A DNA stretch of 33,183 nt from Bacillota bacterium. Lineage in GTDB: Bacteria > Bacillota_E > JAJZYS01 > JAJYTV01. Position numbers and translations under genes: made by a program. Below, in pieces: positions 6,566 to 15,093 of this stretch (its first letter is position 1; every line of letters starts with the position of its first letter). The stretch is from positions 1 through 33,183 of the forward strand of contig JAJZVM010000037.1 of the NCBI GenBank assembly GCA_021845645.1. The letters are read 5' to 3'. A model generated the notes under the pieces. It was not told where the DNA came from. It worked only from the letters and a program-made list of their open reading frames with translations, and searched no databases.

Positions 6566-8398
6566 ATGAGTCACAAGTTTTGGATATTTGGCCACCCCAT
6601 TCGCAGCAGGGACGTCGGCACCCTCAAGGTGGGTGTCTGGCAGGGGCTGTCTCTGCTGTCGCCGGACGCACTCTCCTCGGTGGCGTACGGTTCCCAGGAA
6701 ATCCTGATCATCTTGCTGACGGCCGGCGTAGCTGCCCTCTGGTACTCGCTGCCGATCTCCGCCGTGATCGTGTTCCTGCTGCTGTTCCTGATTGTCGGCT
6801 ACCGGCACATCATCCAGGCCTACCCCGGAGGCGGCGGGGCCTACGTGATCGGGCGGGACACATTCGGCGACACGGCCGGCCTGCTGGCCGGCGCCGCCCT
6901 TCTGATCGACTACACCCTCACCGTGGCGGTCAGCGTCACAGCAGCCGTCGCGGCTCTGGTGTCGGCATTCCCGGGCATGGTTGGCTACCAAGTCGCGATC
7001 GCGGTGACGATGGTCGTTCTGCTCATGGGAGTCAACCTGCGCGGCGCGCGGGAGACCGCCGAGCTTTTTGCGCCCCCAACCTATTTGTTTATCGTCATGA
7101 TCCTGGGCATGGTGGCCGTCGGCCTGTTCAAGTCGCATGCTGGCGCGCCGAGCGCGCACGACTACCTCCGGCCGCAGCTGGGCACTTCGATCGGCATCTT
7201 GATCCTCCTGCGCGCCTTCAGTTCGGGGTCCTCGGCACTGACGGGCGTCGAAGCAGTCTCGAACGGAGTCCCCCTGTTCAAGGAACCGGCGACCGGGAGA
7301 GCTCGCACGGTTCTCGCGCTGCTCGGACTTTTCCTCGGCGCCATGTTCATCGGGACTTCCGCCATCGCCTTCCGGTACGGCATCGTTCCGAGCACCCACA
7401 CGACCGTGCTCCAGCAGTTGGCCCTAGCCATCTTCGGCAAAGGGCCGTTCTTCTATGTGCTCGCCCTTGTCACCATGGCCATTCTGGCCATCGCCGCGAA
7501 CACCAGCTTCGCCGGCTTCCCGCAGCTAGCCAGCATCATGGCCCGCGACCAATGGATGCCGGGCATGTTCATGGCCCGCGGCGATCGCTGGGTCTACCAG
7601 AACGGCATCATCGCTCTGGGCGTTGTGGCGATCTTGCTCATCGTTCTGTTCGGCGGGGATACGAGCAGATTGATTCCGCTTTACGCCATTGGAGTCTACA
7701 TGAGTTTCACCATCGCGATGCTAAGCCTGGCGCGAAAGCATTGGGTCGCCCATAGATCCGAGCGTGGTCATGGTGTCGTCGTCATGGTGGGTGCTGTCGG
7801 CGCCCTGCTGACTGCAACCGTGGTGGTGATCTCCACGGTGACAAAGTTCGTCGACGGAGCGTGGATCGTGGTCGTCGCAATCCCTGCGCTCATCTGGTTC
7901 TTCCACCGGGTCAAGCACCACTACCAGGAAGCCGCCGAGGTGCTGCGCATTTCGGAAAAGGCAGTCAAACCGGAACCGCACGGCCTGACGGTGGTCGTCC
8001 CCATCAGGAATCTCAACCGAATGACGCAAGCGACACTGGCGTATGCCCTTTCGATGTCCTCTGACGTGATCGCACTCCACGTGGCATTCACAAAAGAGGA
8101 AGAGACCGCTTTGCACGCACAATGGCAGGCACAGAATCCCGACGCTCGTATAAAACTTGTCGTGTTGACCTCGCAATTCCGATCAGTGCTGCGACCCGTC
8201 CTGCACTTCGTCGACCATCTGACGAGTCATGAGGAGCCGAACAAGCATGTCGTGGTGCTGATTTCCGAACTGGTGGTCGAGCACCTGTGGCAAAACATAC
8301 TCCACAACCGCATAGGCACAAACCTGGAATCCGCGCTGGTGTACCACAAGAACGTGGTGGTGGCGAGAGTGCCATATCGGATGATGCCCATGGACTAG
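6566..8398 (+). CDS. kimA: KimA-like APC-superfamily potassium transporter
   Basis: The 610-aa protein matches the B. subtilis KimA (YdaO) layout over its whole length. About twelve membrane segments span residues 25-450, followed by a cytoplasmic domain of about 150 residues ending in VVVARVPYRMM. Recognisable stretches are LLSPDALSSVAYGSQEILII, YPGGGGAYVI, FSSGSSALTGVEAVSNGVPL, AANTSFAGFPQLASIMARDQ and the loop GDRWVYQNGII. KimA is a high-affinity proton-coupled K+ importer, inhibited in Bacillus by c-di-AMP at both RNA and protein level. AGGAG lies 6 nt before ATG 6566. Annotation pipelines often label this family amino-acid permease; similarity to KimA, including the C-terminal domain, makes K+ more likely. 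Confidence 0.85.
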   Translation: MSHKFWIFGHPIRSRDVGTLKVGVWQGLSLLSPDALSSVAYGSQEILIILLTAGVAALWYSLPISAVIVFLLLFLIVGYRHIIQAYPGGGGAYVIGRDTFGDTAGLLAGAALLIDYTLTVAVSVTAAVAALVSAFPGMVGYQVAIAVTMVVLLMGVNLRGARETAELFAPPTYLFIVMILGMVAVGLFKSHAGAPSAHDYLRPQLGTSIGILILLRAFSSGSSALTGVEAVSNGVPLFKEPATGRARTVLALLGLFLGAMFIGTSAIAFRYGIVPSTHTTVLQQLALAIFGKGPFFYVLALVTMAILAIAANTSFAGFPQLASIMARDQWMPGMFMARGDRWVYQNGIIALGVVAILLIVLFGGDTSRLIPLYAIGVYMSFTIAMLSLARKHWVAHRSERGHGVVVMVGAVGALLTATVVVISTVTKFVDGAWIVVVAIPALIWFFHRVKHHYQEAAEVLRISEKAVKPEPHGLTVVVPIRNLNRMTQATLAYALSMSSDVIALHVAFTKEEETALHAQWQAQNPDARIKLVVLTSQFRSVLRPVLHFVDHLTSHEEPNKHVVVLISELVVEHLWQNILHNRIGTNLESALVYHKNVVVARVPYRMMPMD

Positions 8399-8721
8399 GT
8401 GTTCAGCGAAAGCGGCTCCGTGAGGTGGGCGCCGCCTTGCGTCGTCTCGCCGGGGCCGACGCTTTGTCAGCAGTCACCACCCGCCCGGCATCTCGTCCAC
8501 CCCTGCCACAACCGGCACTGGCCTTGCCTGCCGGCGGCCGATTCCTGCCACGGACGTCAGCCGAGGCACCCGCTTCCGGCAGACCGTCTGTTCCTTTTGC
8601 GTACTGACGTGACCTTGCGCTCAAGGCGGGCATAGGTGCTCTCCAACCTTCTCCTGTCCTTGACCCCCCGCGCCCGCCGACCCAAAGTCGCACATGAGAT
8701 GGACCAGCCCGCTCAATGGGC
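8399..8721. other. Convergent intergenic region
   Basis: This 323-bp stretch separates the kimA-like gene from the convergent end of the minus-strand membrane operon. I see only a short 5-bp hairpin near 8707-8723 (agccc/gggct), with no T-run, and no supportable gene. Confidence 0.4.
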
Positions 8722-9348
8722 TCAGGGATAGGACTGCAGGACGCGCGGTGCACCCTTTGCCGGGAAAAGCACAGCAGCGTCCCGATTCCGGTAGCGTGCG
8801 ACAACGAGTGTCCCTGATGGGAAGGGCCACGCGACAACCGAGTCTGCCGACGTTGCCAGGCCGTCGCCGAGCAGCCATCCCGCCACACGTCCCCGTAGGC
8901 TTGCGGTCAGGCTGCGGCCCCGTACCATCTCGACCGTGGGACCCTGCGCCGGGGGAAACGGGATCTCCCAACCGTCGCCGCTGCCCAGCCACTGACCGGG
9001 GGAGTACGGGAAAAAGGCATCCTGGGCGACCAGGGCCGCTTTGCCAGCTTGACCGAGCACCATCAGCACCCTGATCTCCCGGGAGACGGTAGACCGGTCC
9101 TTCGACGCCATCACGCGCACGGGCGTCGCCGCGGTGTAGAGCGCAAGAACGTGGTAACTGGGAAAGAGCACGTCCGCGGCGTGCCGCGCGGCACGCACGC
9201 ACTCGGCACGCGACGGTGCCCGCGGCGTCAAGCTCCGCTGCAGGACGCCCTGCTCCACGAGATGCAGCCCGAGCGCGGACGCCGCGCCCACGAGCATCAG
9301 CGCGAAGCCGCAAATGATCGGCCCCGATCGGCTGCGCGCTCCGGCCAT
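8722..9348 (-). CDS. Unrecognised protein with one N-terminal membrane segment
   Basis: The 208-aa product has a single hydrophobic segment near its start (residues 9-27, PIICGFALMLVGAASALGL). The remainder is soluble and probably faces outside. I cannot assign a family. Visible stretches include RAARHAADVLFPSYHVLALY, an internal VMASKDRSTVSREIRVLMVLG and a basic end (VVARYRNRDAAVLFPAKG). ATG 9348 overlaps the stop of the upstream gene (ATGA), which supports this start and indicates translational coupling. It is the last gene of a three-gene operon whose other members are also membrane proteins, so the three may form one envelope complex; this is inference from layout. Confidence 0.65.
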   Translation of the reverse strand: MAGARSRSGPIICGFALMLVGAASALGLHLVEQGVLQRSLTPRAPSRAECVRAARHAADVLFPSYHVLALYTAATPVRVMASKDRSTVSREIRVLMVLGQAGKAALVAQDAFFPYSPGQWLGSGDGWEIPFPPAQGPTVEMVRGRSLTASLRGRVAGWLLGDGLATSADSVVAWPFPSGTLVVARYRNRDAAVLFPAKGAPRVLQSYP

Positions 9349-10082
9349 CACCAGGCCCCCTCGCTCTCGAACGAGACGCCGGCATTGCTCCTGGTCACGA
9401 CCCAGACCAGGTCGTACCTCAGCGACACGTAGAGAAGGTAGCCGGGAAAGAGCACGGGGCCGTAGAAGGCACCTTTGGGTGCCTGTACGCGCGCATTCAG
9501 CGCGGCGAGGGACGGCAGCCCGGAGCCTTGCGGCGCGTAGTCGCTGTTGAACTGGAGGTTCTCGAGGTGGATGACGCCGTTCTGCCAAGTCGCCTGCAAT
9601 TGGTACTCCCGGCTGTCCGGCCGGTGTAGCCACACTTCGTACGTGCCGCTCGTGGAGACCAGCGAGCGCCCGACGACGAGGGTGGGGAACGCAGTGCGGA
9701 ACTGCACCTCGGCGCCGGACGGCAGGCGGGCGAAGCGCAGGGATCTCTCAGGCGACGTCATCGCCCATCGCACGGGTGAGACCGTCAGGCGAATGGGAGT
9801 GTATTCGGCAGGCGGCCAGAGCATGGTGAACACTGCGCCGCAGAATGCGAACGCGATCAGCGCTAGCCCCATCCAGAAGACGCGCGGCAGCCGCCCCGGC
9901 GCGACGTTCGGCTGCCCCAAGACCGCCAGCCACACGGCACTTGGCACGCCGACCAGCAACAGTGCCAGCAGGATGAAGAAGGCAGGCGTCAGGCCATTGC
10001 CTTGTGGGGTTGCCACCATGGCAAGGGCGATAGCCGCCGCGACGCTCGCCACGGCGAGCGCGATGCCTACAGCGCGCCTCAC
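9348..10082 (-). CDS. Unrecognised membrane protein with extracytoplasmic domain
   Basis: The 244-aa protein has three hydrophobic segments in its first third: residues 4-20 (AVGIALAVASVAAAIAL), 30-50 (TPAFFILLALLLVGVPSAVW) and 68-88 (MGLALIAFAFCGAVFTM). A probable extracytoplasmic domain of about 150 residues follows, with a beta-rich look (SGTYEVWLHRPDSREYQLQA). No family recognised. The start is a GTG (10082-10080) overlapping the stop of the SHOCT-domain gene. A much longer upstream extension in the same frame has no coding character and would lie on top of the SHOCT gene. Its stop overlaps the next gene's ATG. Confidence 0.65.
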   Translation of the reverse strand: MRRAVGIALAVASVAAAIALAMVATPQGNGLTPAFFILLALLLVGVPSAVWLAVLGQPNVAPGRLPRVFWMGLALIAFAFCGAVFTMLWPPAEYTPIRLTVSPVRWAMTSPERSLRFARLPSGAEVQFRTAFPTLVVGRSLVSTSGTYEVWLHRPDSREYQLQATWQNGVIHLENLQFNSDYAPQGSGLPSLAALNARVQAPKGAFYGPVLFPGYLLYVSLRYDLVWVVTRSNAGVSFESEGAW

Positions 10083-10315
10083 GATCGGTCGCCGCGCAGC
10101 GTGCGCAGCATCTCCTCGAACTCCGACCGACTGATCGCCCCCGCCGCGTAGCGCTGTTTCGCCGTCTCCTCGGGGCCGAGCGGCGCCGGCACCGAGCCAA
10201 AGTACTGCACGAGTCCGACGATCACCAGCACAAGGCCGACCGGAAGCGCGAGGACAAGCAGCTCCATGAACAGCGTGACCAGCGACAGCCAAACCGGCAC
10301 ACCCGTTCCTGTCAC
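10079..10315 (-). CDS. Small membrane protein with SHOCT domain
   Basis: The 78-aa product has one or two N-terminal membrane segments (VWLSLVTLFMELLVLAL and VGLVLVIVGLVQYF). It ends with the SHOCT pattern AKQRYAAGAISRSEFEEML, a short C-terminal domain found on many bacterial membrane and stress proteins. I chose GTG 10315, preceded by GGGGGA. The ATG ten codons earlier lies inside the -10 element of the predicted promoter, so it cannot be translated from that transcript. It is the first gene of an overlapping operon with two unrecognised membrane proteins. Confidence 0.65.
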   Translation of the reverse strand: MTGTGVPVWLSLVTLFMELLVLALPVGLVLVIVGLVQYFGSVPAPLGPEETAKQRYAAGAISRSEFEEMLRTLRGDRS

Positions 10316-10340
10316 GTGCAATCCCCCAGTCTCTGCCAGC

Positions 10341-10370
10341 AACATAGCACTGGCTGGAGCTGACTGGCAA
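10341..10370 (-). promoter_or_regulatory. Predicted sigma-70-type promoter for the SHOCT operon
   Basis: On the minus strand TTGCCA (10370-10365) and TATGTT (10346-10341) are separated by 18 nt, just upstream of the SHOCT gene. The expected transcript start leaves a short leader containing GGGGGA before GTG 10315. Confidence 0.45.
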
Positions 10371-10466
10371 CCAACCTACGCCAGGCGTCAGCGTGCTCGT
10401 GCTAATCTACGTATGGGCTGACCCGCGGCGCGATGATCCTGCGCCTCGCAGCCTGCACGACAAATG

Positions 10467-10490
10467 CCCGCAGCTTCATGCTGCGGGTTT
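10467..10490. terminator. Terminator-like hairpin between convergently placed units
   Basis: cccgcagc (10467-10474) and gctgcggg (10480-10487) form a perfect 8-bp stem with a 5-nt loop. TTT follows on the plus strand, and the minus strand continues gcatttgt. It lies just beyond the mutase gene stop (10584) and upstream of the SHOCT promoter, so it most likely ends the leftward catabolic operon. Confidence 0.6.
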
Positions 10491-10583
10491 CACGACAGTG
10501 GAATGGGTATGCACCGCTTTCGACCTTCACCGCGGGCTGCCCTGGCGCCGGATCTCCCGACCCACGTCGGCGAGGATGCGATC

Positions 10584-12167
10584 CTAGAAGACCGAGACTT
10601 CGCGGTAGGTGCCGAAGACCGACCGCATTGCCCGGATGATTTCCCCCTCCGTCGCATACACGCGAACTGCGTCGATGATTGGCTCCATCAGGTTCTGATC
10701 CCCGACGGCGGCGTTGCGGATCGCCTCGAGCGCGCGGTCCACCGAGGCCTGGTCACGCCGCTGGCGGACCGCCCGCAGGCTTTCGAGCTGTATGCTCTCG
10801 ACCTTAGGGTCAATGTGCAGCACCGGAATGGTCTCCGCAGCCTCCTCCTGGAAGGCATTCACTCCGATGATCAGGCGCTCCCTGCGGTCGACCTCCTGCT
10901 GGTAGCGATACGCGGCATCCGCGATCTCCCTCTGGAAGAAGCCCTCCTCGATACCCGCGAGGACGCCTCCCTTCTCCTCGATCTTGCGGAAGTACTCCTC
11001 CGCCGCCTCTTCCATTCTGTTCGTGAGATTTTCGACGTAGTACGAGCCGGCGAGCGGGTCTACCGTGTCGGTGACGCCGGTCTCATAGGCGATCACCTGT
11101 TGGGTGCGCAACGCGATCCTGGCTGCCTTCTCCGTTGGCAGCGAGAGCACCTCGTCCATGGAGTTTGTGTGCAGCGACTGCGTCCCGCCCAGTACCCCAG
11201 CGAGCGCCTCGAAGGCCGTGCGGACGATGTTTACCTCCGGCTGCTGCGCCGTCAGCGTGCAACCGGCTGTCTGCGTGTGGAACCGCATCACCCATGACCT
11301 CGGGTCCTTGGCGTGATACTTGTCGCGCAGCCGCTTGGCCCAGATGCGACGTGCCGCCCGGAACTTCGCGATCTCCTCGAAGAAGTTCGCGTGTGCGTTG
11401 AAGAAGAACGAGAGGCGTGGTGCAAAGGAGTCCACGTCGAGTCCGCGTTCCATGCCCGCCTCGACGAAGGCGAAGCCGTCCGCTAACGTGAACGCCAGTT
11501 CCTGCACTGCCGTCGATCCTGCCTCGCGGATGTGGTAGCCGGAGATGGAGATCGTGTTCCAAAGCGGCACTCGCTTGGCGGCGAACTCCATCATGTCGAT
11601 GATCACCCGCATCGATGGCTTCGGCGGGAAGATCCATTCCTTCTGGGCGATGTACTCCTTGAGGATGTCGGCCTGCAGTGTGCCGCGCACCTTTTCCCAA
11701 GGCACTCCCTGGCGCTCCGCAACAACGAGGAGCATGGCGAGCTGGACGATCGAGGGCCCGCTGATCGTCATCGACGTCGAGACATCTCCCAAGGGAATGC
11801 CTGCAAAGAGTCTCTCCATATCCTCAAGCGTATCGATGGCCACGCCCTCGCGCCCAACCTCCCCGAGGGAGCGCGGATCATCGGAATCGAGACCCATGAG
11901 GGTAGGCATGTCAAACGCAACGGAGAGACCCGTCTGACCGTGGCGCAACAAATAATGGAACCGTTCGTTCGTTTCCTTCGCGGTGCCGAAGCCGGCGAAC
12001 TGCCGCATCGTCCAAAGTCGGTCGCGGTACATGCCCGGATGGATGCCGCGCGTATACGGGAACTCCCCGGGATCTCCAAGATCACTTGCGTAAGTGACCG
12101 ATGCATCCTGGGGCCGATACACGGGCTGTATCTCCATCCCCGAAAGGTTCCGGCGAACGTCGCTCAC
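10584..12167 (-). CDS. icmA: B12-dependent acyl-CoA mutase large subunit, isobutyryl-CoA-mutase-like
   Basis: This 527-aa protein is the substrate-binding barrel subunit of the methylmalonyl-CoA mutase family, without the cobalamin-binding domain. Core motifs are [42 protein letters not shown] and [24 protein letters not shown] [16 protein letters not shown]. Substrate-determining positions argue against methylmalonyl-CoA: F57 sits where MCM has Tyr89 and ICM Phe80, and Q175 (EYIAQKEW) where MCM has Arg207 and ICM Gln198. A84 differs from the Asp117 of 2-hydroxyisobutyryl-CoA mutase, although the end GTYREVSVF resembles that enzyme. GTG 12167 has GGAGG 7 nt upstream. The B12-binding small subunit it needs is not in the window. 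It is the last gene of the leftward catabolic operon. Confidence 0.85.
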   Translation of the reverse strand: MSDVRRNLSGMEIQPVYRPQDASVTYASDLGDPGEFPYTRGIHPGMYRDRLWTMRQFAGFGTAKETNERFHYLLRHGQTGLSVAFDMPTLMGLDSDDPRSLGEVGREGVAIDTLEDMERLFAGIPLGDVSTSMTISGPSIVQLAMLLVVAERQGVPWEKVRGTLQADILKEYIAQKEWIFPPKPSMRVIIDMMEFAAKRVPLWNTISISGYHIREAGSTAVQELAFTLADGFAFVEAGMERGLDVDSFAPRLSFFFNAHANFFEEIAKFRAARRIWAKRLRDKYHAKDPRSWVMRFHTQTAGCTLTAQQPEVNIVRTAFEALAGVLGGTQSLHTNSMDEVLSLPTEKAARIALRTQQVIAYETGVTDTVDPLAGSYYVENLTNRMEEAAEEYFRKIEEKGGVLAGIEEGFFQREIADAAYRYQQEVDRRERLIIGVNAFQEEAAETIPVLHIDPKVESIQLESLRAVRQRRDQASVDRALEAIRNAAVGDQNLMEPIIDAVRVYATEGEIIRAMRSVFGTYREVSVF

Positions 12168-12333
12168 GCTGTCGCCTCCACTTTATGCGCCGTTTGGGCT
12201 CTGCTCTTGCGCACGGGGGATATCTGCTGGACCCTCCGGGTCCATTCTACGCGTACCCAACTGACCGGACAACGAAAGGGACAAGGGCCACCAGCGCACG
12301 AAGTGGCCCCAAACATGTCGAACGGGAGCCAGT

Positions 12334-13116
12334 CTACCGACCCTGGAAGCGAGGCTTGCGCTTGGTCCCGAAGGCATCCACGCCCTCGCGGAAGTCCTCG
12401 CTGGTGCGCAGGAGTCCGTACATCACGCCTTCGAGTCGCAGTCCCATCGCCAGCGGCCCTTCAAGCGTCTCGTTGATGGCCGTCTTCGCGTAGCGGAAGG
12501 CCAGCGGAGAGAAGGCGAGCATCTCGTCGACCAGGCTGTCCACCGCCCTGTCGAGTTCCTGCGGCGGCACGACCTGCGTGAGCAGTCCCCAGCCTTGCGC
12601 CTCGCCGGCCGCGATTCGACGCGCCCGCAGGATCATGTCCTTCGCCCGGCCGAGTCCCGCAAGGCGGGCGACGCGCTGCGTGCCGCCACTGCCGGGAATC
12701 ATGCCGAGGCGCATCTCTGGCAGCGCGAGCACGGTGGTATCTGCGGCGACGCGGAAGTCGCAGGCGAGCGCGATCTCCAGCCCCACCCCGAACGTGAAGC
12801 CCTGCAGTCGCGCGATGACCGGCTTTGAGCAGCGCTCGGGCGCCGCAACGTCCTCCGCGAGGCGACTCAGATACTCAGGGCTCGCGTCCAAGAAGGCTCG
12901 AATGTCACCGCCGGAGGAGAAGGCCTGGTCTCCCGCGGCCCGGATCACCACGACGCGCACCGCGTCGTTCTGCTCAATCTCGCGGAACACAGCGCTGAGG
13001 TGTTCGCGCGTCGGCACTGTAACGATGTTGAGTGGCGGGGCGTCGAGCGTCAACACGGCGATCGGACGGTCGGCTGGGTAGCTGACGCGCAGGATGGAGC
13101 CTTCGAACTCGGCCAA
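12334..13116 (-). CDS. Enoyl-CoA hydratase/isomerase family protein
   Basis: A 260-aa crotonase-fold protein. It shows the N-terminal strand IAVLTLDAPPLN and the oxyanion-hole stretches AFSSGGDIRAF and GFTFGVGLEIALACDF. It also has PEMRLGMIPGSGGTQRVARL. Glutamates equivalent to both crotonase catalytic residues (in GLEIAL and PEMRLG) are kept, so true hydration of a 2-enoyl-CoA is plausible. I chose TTG 13116, with GAGGGGG upstream and a normal family length; an in-frame ATG at 13155 would add 13 residues and overlap the ligase gene. It lies between a CoA ligase and an acyl-CoA mutase, consistent with one acyl-CoA degradation branch. Substrate unknown. Confidence 0.85.
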   Translation of the reverse strand: MAEFEGSILRVSYPADRPIAVLTLDAPPLNIVTVPTREHLSAVFREIEQNDAVRVVVIRAAGDQAFSSGGDIRAFLDASPEYLSRLAEDVAAPERCSKPVIARLQGFTFGVGLEIALACDFRVAADTTVLALPEMRLGMIPGSGGTQRVARLAGLGRAKDMILRARRIAAGEAQGWGLLTQVVPPQELDRAVDSLVDEMLAFSPLAFRYAKTAINETLEGPLAMGLRLEGVMYGLLRTSEDFREGVDAFGTKRKPRFQGR

Positions 13117-13138
13117 GGTGGTGAACCCCCTCGTGCGG

Positions 13139-14680
13139 CTAGCGCAACTGCTCATACTCTCCCGACTGCAGCTTGCGCCGCAGGATCTTGCCAACGGGCG
13201 ACTTCGGGATCTCCCGCACCATAACATAGCGGCGCGGTCGCTTGAAATTCGCCAGCGACTCGCTCTTCAGGCACCAGGCGTCGAGTTCCTCCTCCGTCAC
13301 GCTGTCGTCTCTCGGCACCACGAACGCCGTTACCACCTGCCCCCACCGGTCGTCGGGCAGGCCGGCCACCGCGACTTCCAGTACGCCGGGATGCTGCGCC
13401 AGCACATCCTCGATCTCCAGCGGGTGGATGTTCTCGCCGCCCGAGATCAGCATGTCGTCGACGCGCCCGAGAACCCAGAGGTCCCCCTCTTCGTCCTGCA
13501 TGCCCACATCTCCAGTGAAGTACCAGCCGCCGCGCAGCGCCTTGCGGTTCGCATCGTCGCGCCGCCAGTAGCCGCGAAACGCTTCCGGTGATGAGAGGTT
13601 GACGATGACCTCCCCGGGCTCCCCTTGCGCCACCAGTTCGTCGGGCCCGGCCTGGGCGGTCGGGTCGGGGGTGACCACCCGGATCTGCTCGTTGAACCCC
13701 GCGCGGCCTGCGCAGGTAGGTTTTCGATCGAGCCATGAACAGATGCTGAACGTGTACACCTCGGAACTGCCGAAGTGGTTGACGAAGACGTCAGGTCGGA
13801 AGCGCTCGAAACAGTTTTTCGTCAGACTGGATGTCATCGCCGCACCTGCGTAGCCGATTTTGCGCAGCGCGGAGAGATCGTAGCGGTCGATCGCAGAATG
13901 GTGCAGGAGGTCGTAGAACAGCGTGGGAACGAGGTAGAGGCTACTGAGCCGCTCTTCCTGGAGAAGCGACAGCGCGATCTCGCGCTCGAAGTCGGGTAGC
14001 AAGGCGAGCTTGCCGTTCAGAAAGGTGGTGGCAAGTAGAGAACGCATGCCCATCGTGTGGTAGATCGGCATCACGCCGAGCGTGCTCTCAAAGGTCGAGT
14101 AGTTGTTCTGAACGATGTGGGCGATCGCGGCCGTCGCCTCGTTGTCGTGCGAGCGGGGCACGCCCTTCGGACGTCCTGTCGTGCCCGACGTGTAGAGCAT
14201 GATGGCGGTAGCATCCCCCGGCGCGTCAAAGACCGGTGGCGTTGCGTTCGCCTCCCGGCGCAGGCGCTCGAAGCTGTCGACCCCCCGCCTGCCCCCGACC
14301 GCGAACGTCTCCGCGCTGCTCTTCGCCTGACGCATGGCCGCTTCGATTGTCCCGCGCAGGTCCTCCTCGTACACCACGGCCACCGGCTCCGAATCGGCAA
14401 CGCAGTAGGCGACCTCAGCGGTCGCCATGCGGAAATTCAGCGGCGTGTAGACAAGGCCCAGGTACTGGCACGCCCAGTAGGTGACAACGTTCTGCCAGCG
14501 GTTCTTGAGCACGACCAGAACGTGGTCGGCAGGCCGAACGCCGAGGCTTTGCATGTTCGCCGCAACAACTTCCACTTCGTGCAGCAGCTCTGCGTAGGAC
14601 ATGCGCACGCTCCCCTCGATCAAGGCGTCGAGATCGGGGAAGCGCTGTGCCGAGATCTGCAATCTGTTGGCAAGGTTCAC
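13139..14680 (-). CDS. Acyl-CoA synthetase (AMP-forming)
   Basis: The 513-aa ANL-superfamily enzyme activates a carboxylic acid to its CoA thioester through an acyl-AMP. It carries the P-loop AIMLYTSGTTGRPKGVPRSH, the acyl-site motif region HFGSSEVYTF, and the adenine/ribose motif GWYFTGDVGMQDEEGDLWVL with GRVDDMLISGGENIHPLEIE. The C-terminal catalytic lysine is in PKSPVGKILRRK. I chose GTG 14680, preceded by a GGAGGAGGGGGG tract; this gives the usual length and begins VNLANRLQISAQRFPDL, typical of the family. A longer frame upstream has no family similarity. The acid substrate cannot be named. The enoyl-CoA hydratase gene follows closely. Confidence 0.9.
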   Translation of the reverse strand: MNLANRLQISAQRFPDLDALIEGSVRMSYAELLHEVEVVAANMQSLGVRPADHVLVVLKNRWQNVVTYWACQYLGLVYTPLNFRMATAEVAYCVADSEPVAVVYEEDLRGTIEAAMRQAKSSAETFAVGGRRGVDSFERLRREANATPPVFDAPGDATAIMLYTSGTTGRPKGVPRSHDNEATAAIAHIVQNNYSTFESTLGVMPIYHTMGMRSLLATTFLNGKLALLPDFEREIALSLLQEERLSSLYLVPTLFYDLLHHSAIDRYDLSALRKIGYAGAAMTSSLTKNCFERFRPDVFVNHFGSSEVYTFSICSWLDRKPTCAGRAGFNEQIRVVTPDPTAQAGPDELVAQGEPGEVIVNLSSPEAFRGYWRRDDANRKALRGGWYFTGDVGMQDEEGDLWVLGRVDDMLISGGENIHPLEIEDVLAQHPGVLEVAVAGLPDDRWGQVVTAFVVPRDDSVTEEELDAWCLKSESLANFKRPRRYVMVREIPKSPVGKILRRKLQSGEYEQLR

Positions 14681-15093
14681 TCCGTTCCCCCCTCCTCCAG
14701 TGGAAACCACCGGGACCGGGTGCGGTGCAACGATCCTTGGCTGCTGGCGACCATCTCCTCCCATAAAGATTGCGGGCATTGGCTGGCCCTTGGCGTTTCG
14801 AGCCTGCTCGGCGAGCACTGCGAGCGGCTGCGCACGCGCGGCAGATCGGTGCCGTCGGACGCATCGCGGGGTCAGGCGGCGCGCCAACCCGTCACCCCTC
14901 GCCTCCCGGACCACAGCGATGCCCTCTGCCGCCCGAGAGCACGCCTTTCACCACCTTGTGTGCCTCGCGCAGGATTCTGCAGCCCCCCCTCGGCGCACCC
15001 CGACGACGGTGGCAACAGCACCGGGCGCCCGGTTGCTGCCGACTTGCAAGTTCCGAGTTCAAACCCCTCCGCCACGCAACCACCCCTGCTCGC
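14681..15093. other. 413-bp gap inside the leftward operon
   Basis: No supportable gene lies between the amidohydrolase stop and the CoA ligase start. A perfect 14-nt palindrome, ACCGGGCGCCCGGT (15020-15033), flanked by partly complementary sequence, could form a strong hairpin. A stretch around 15055-15077 resembles a tRNA 3' end, but no tRNA can be folded. A separate promoter for the ligase-hydratase-mutase genes could lie here, though I see no clear one. Confidence 0.35.

Noticed and set aside
10584..12167. Methylmalonyl-CoA mutase or 2-hydroxyisobutyryl-CoA mutase
   Set aside because: Phe and Gln replace the Tyr and Arg that bind methylmalonyl-CoA, and Ile/Asp of the 2-hydroxyisobutyryl enzyme are absent.
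15055..15077. Second tRNA-like 3' end on the plus strand (gagttcaaacccctccgcca)
   Set aside because: The T-stem does not pair and no further tRNA structure precedes it.
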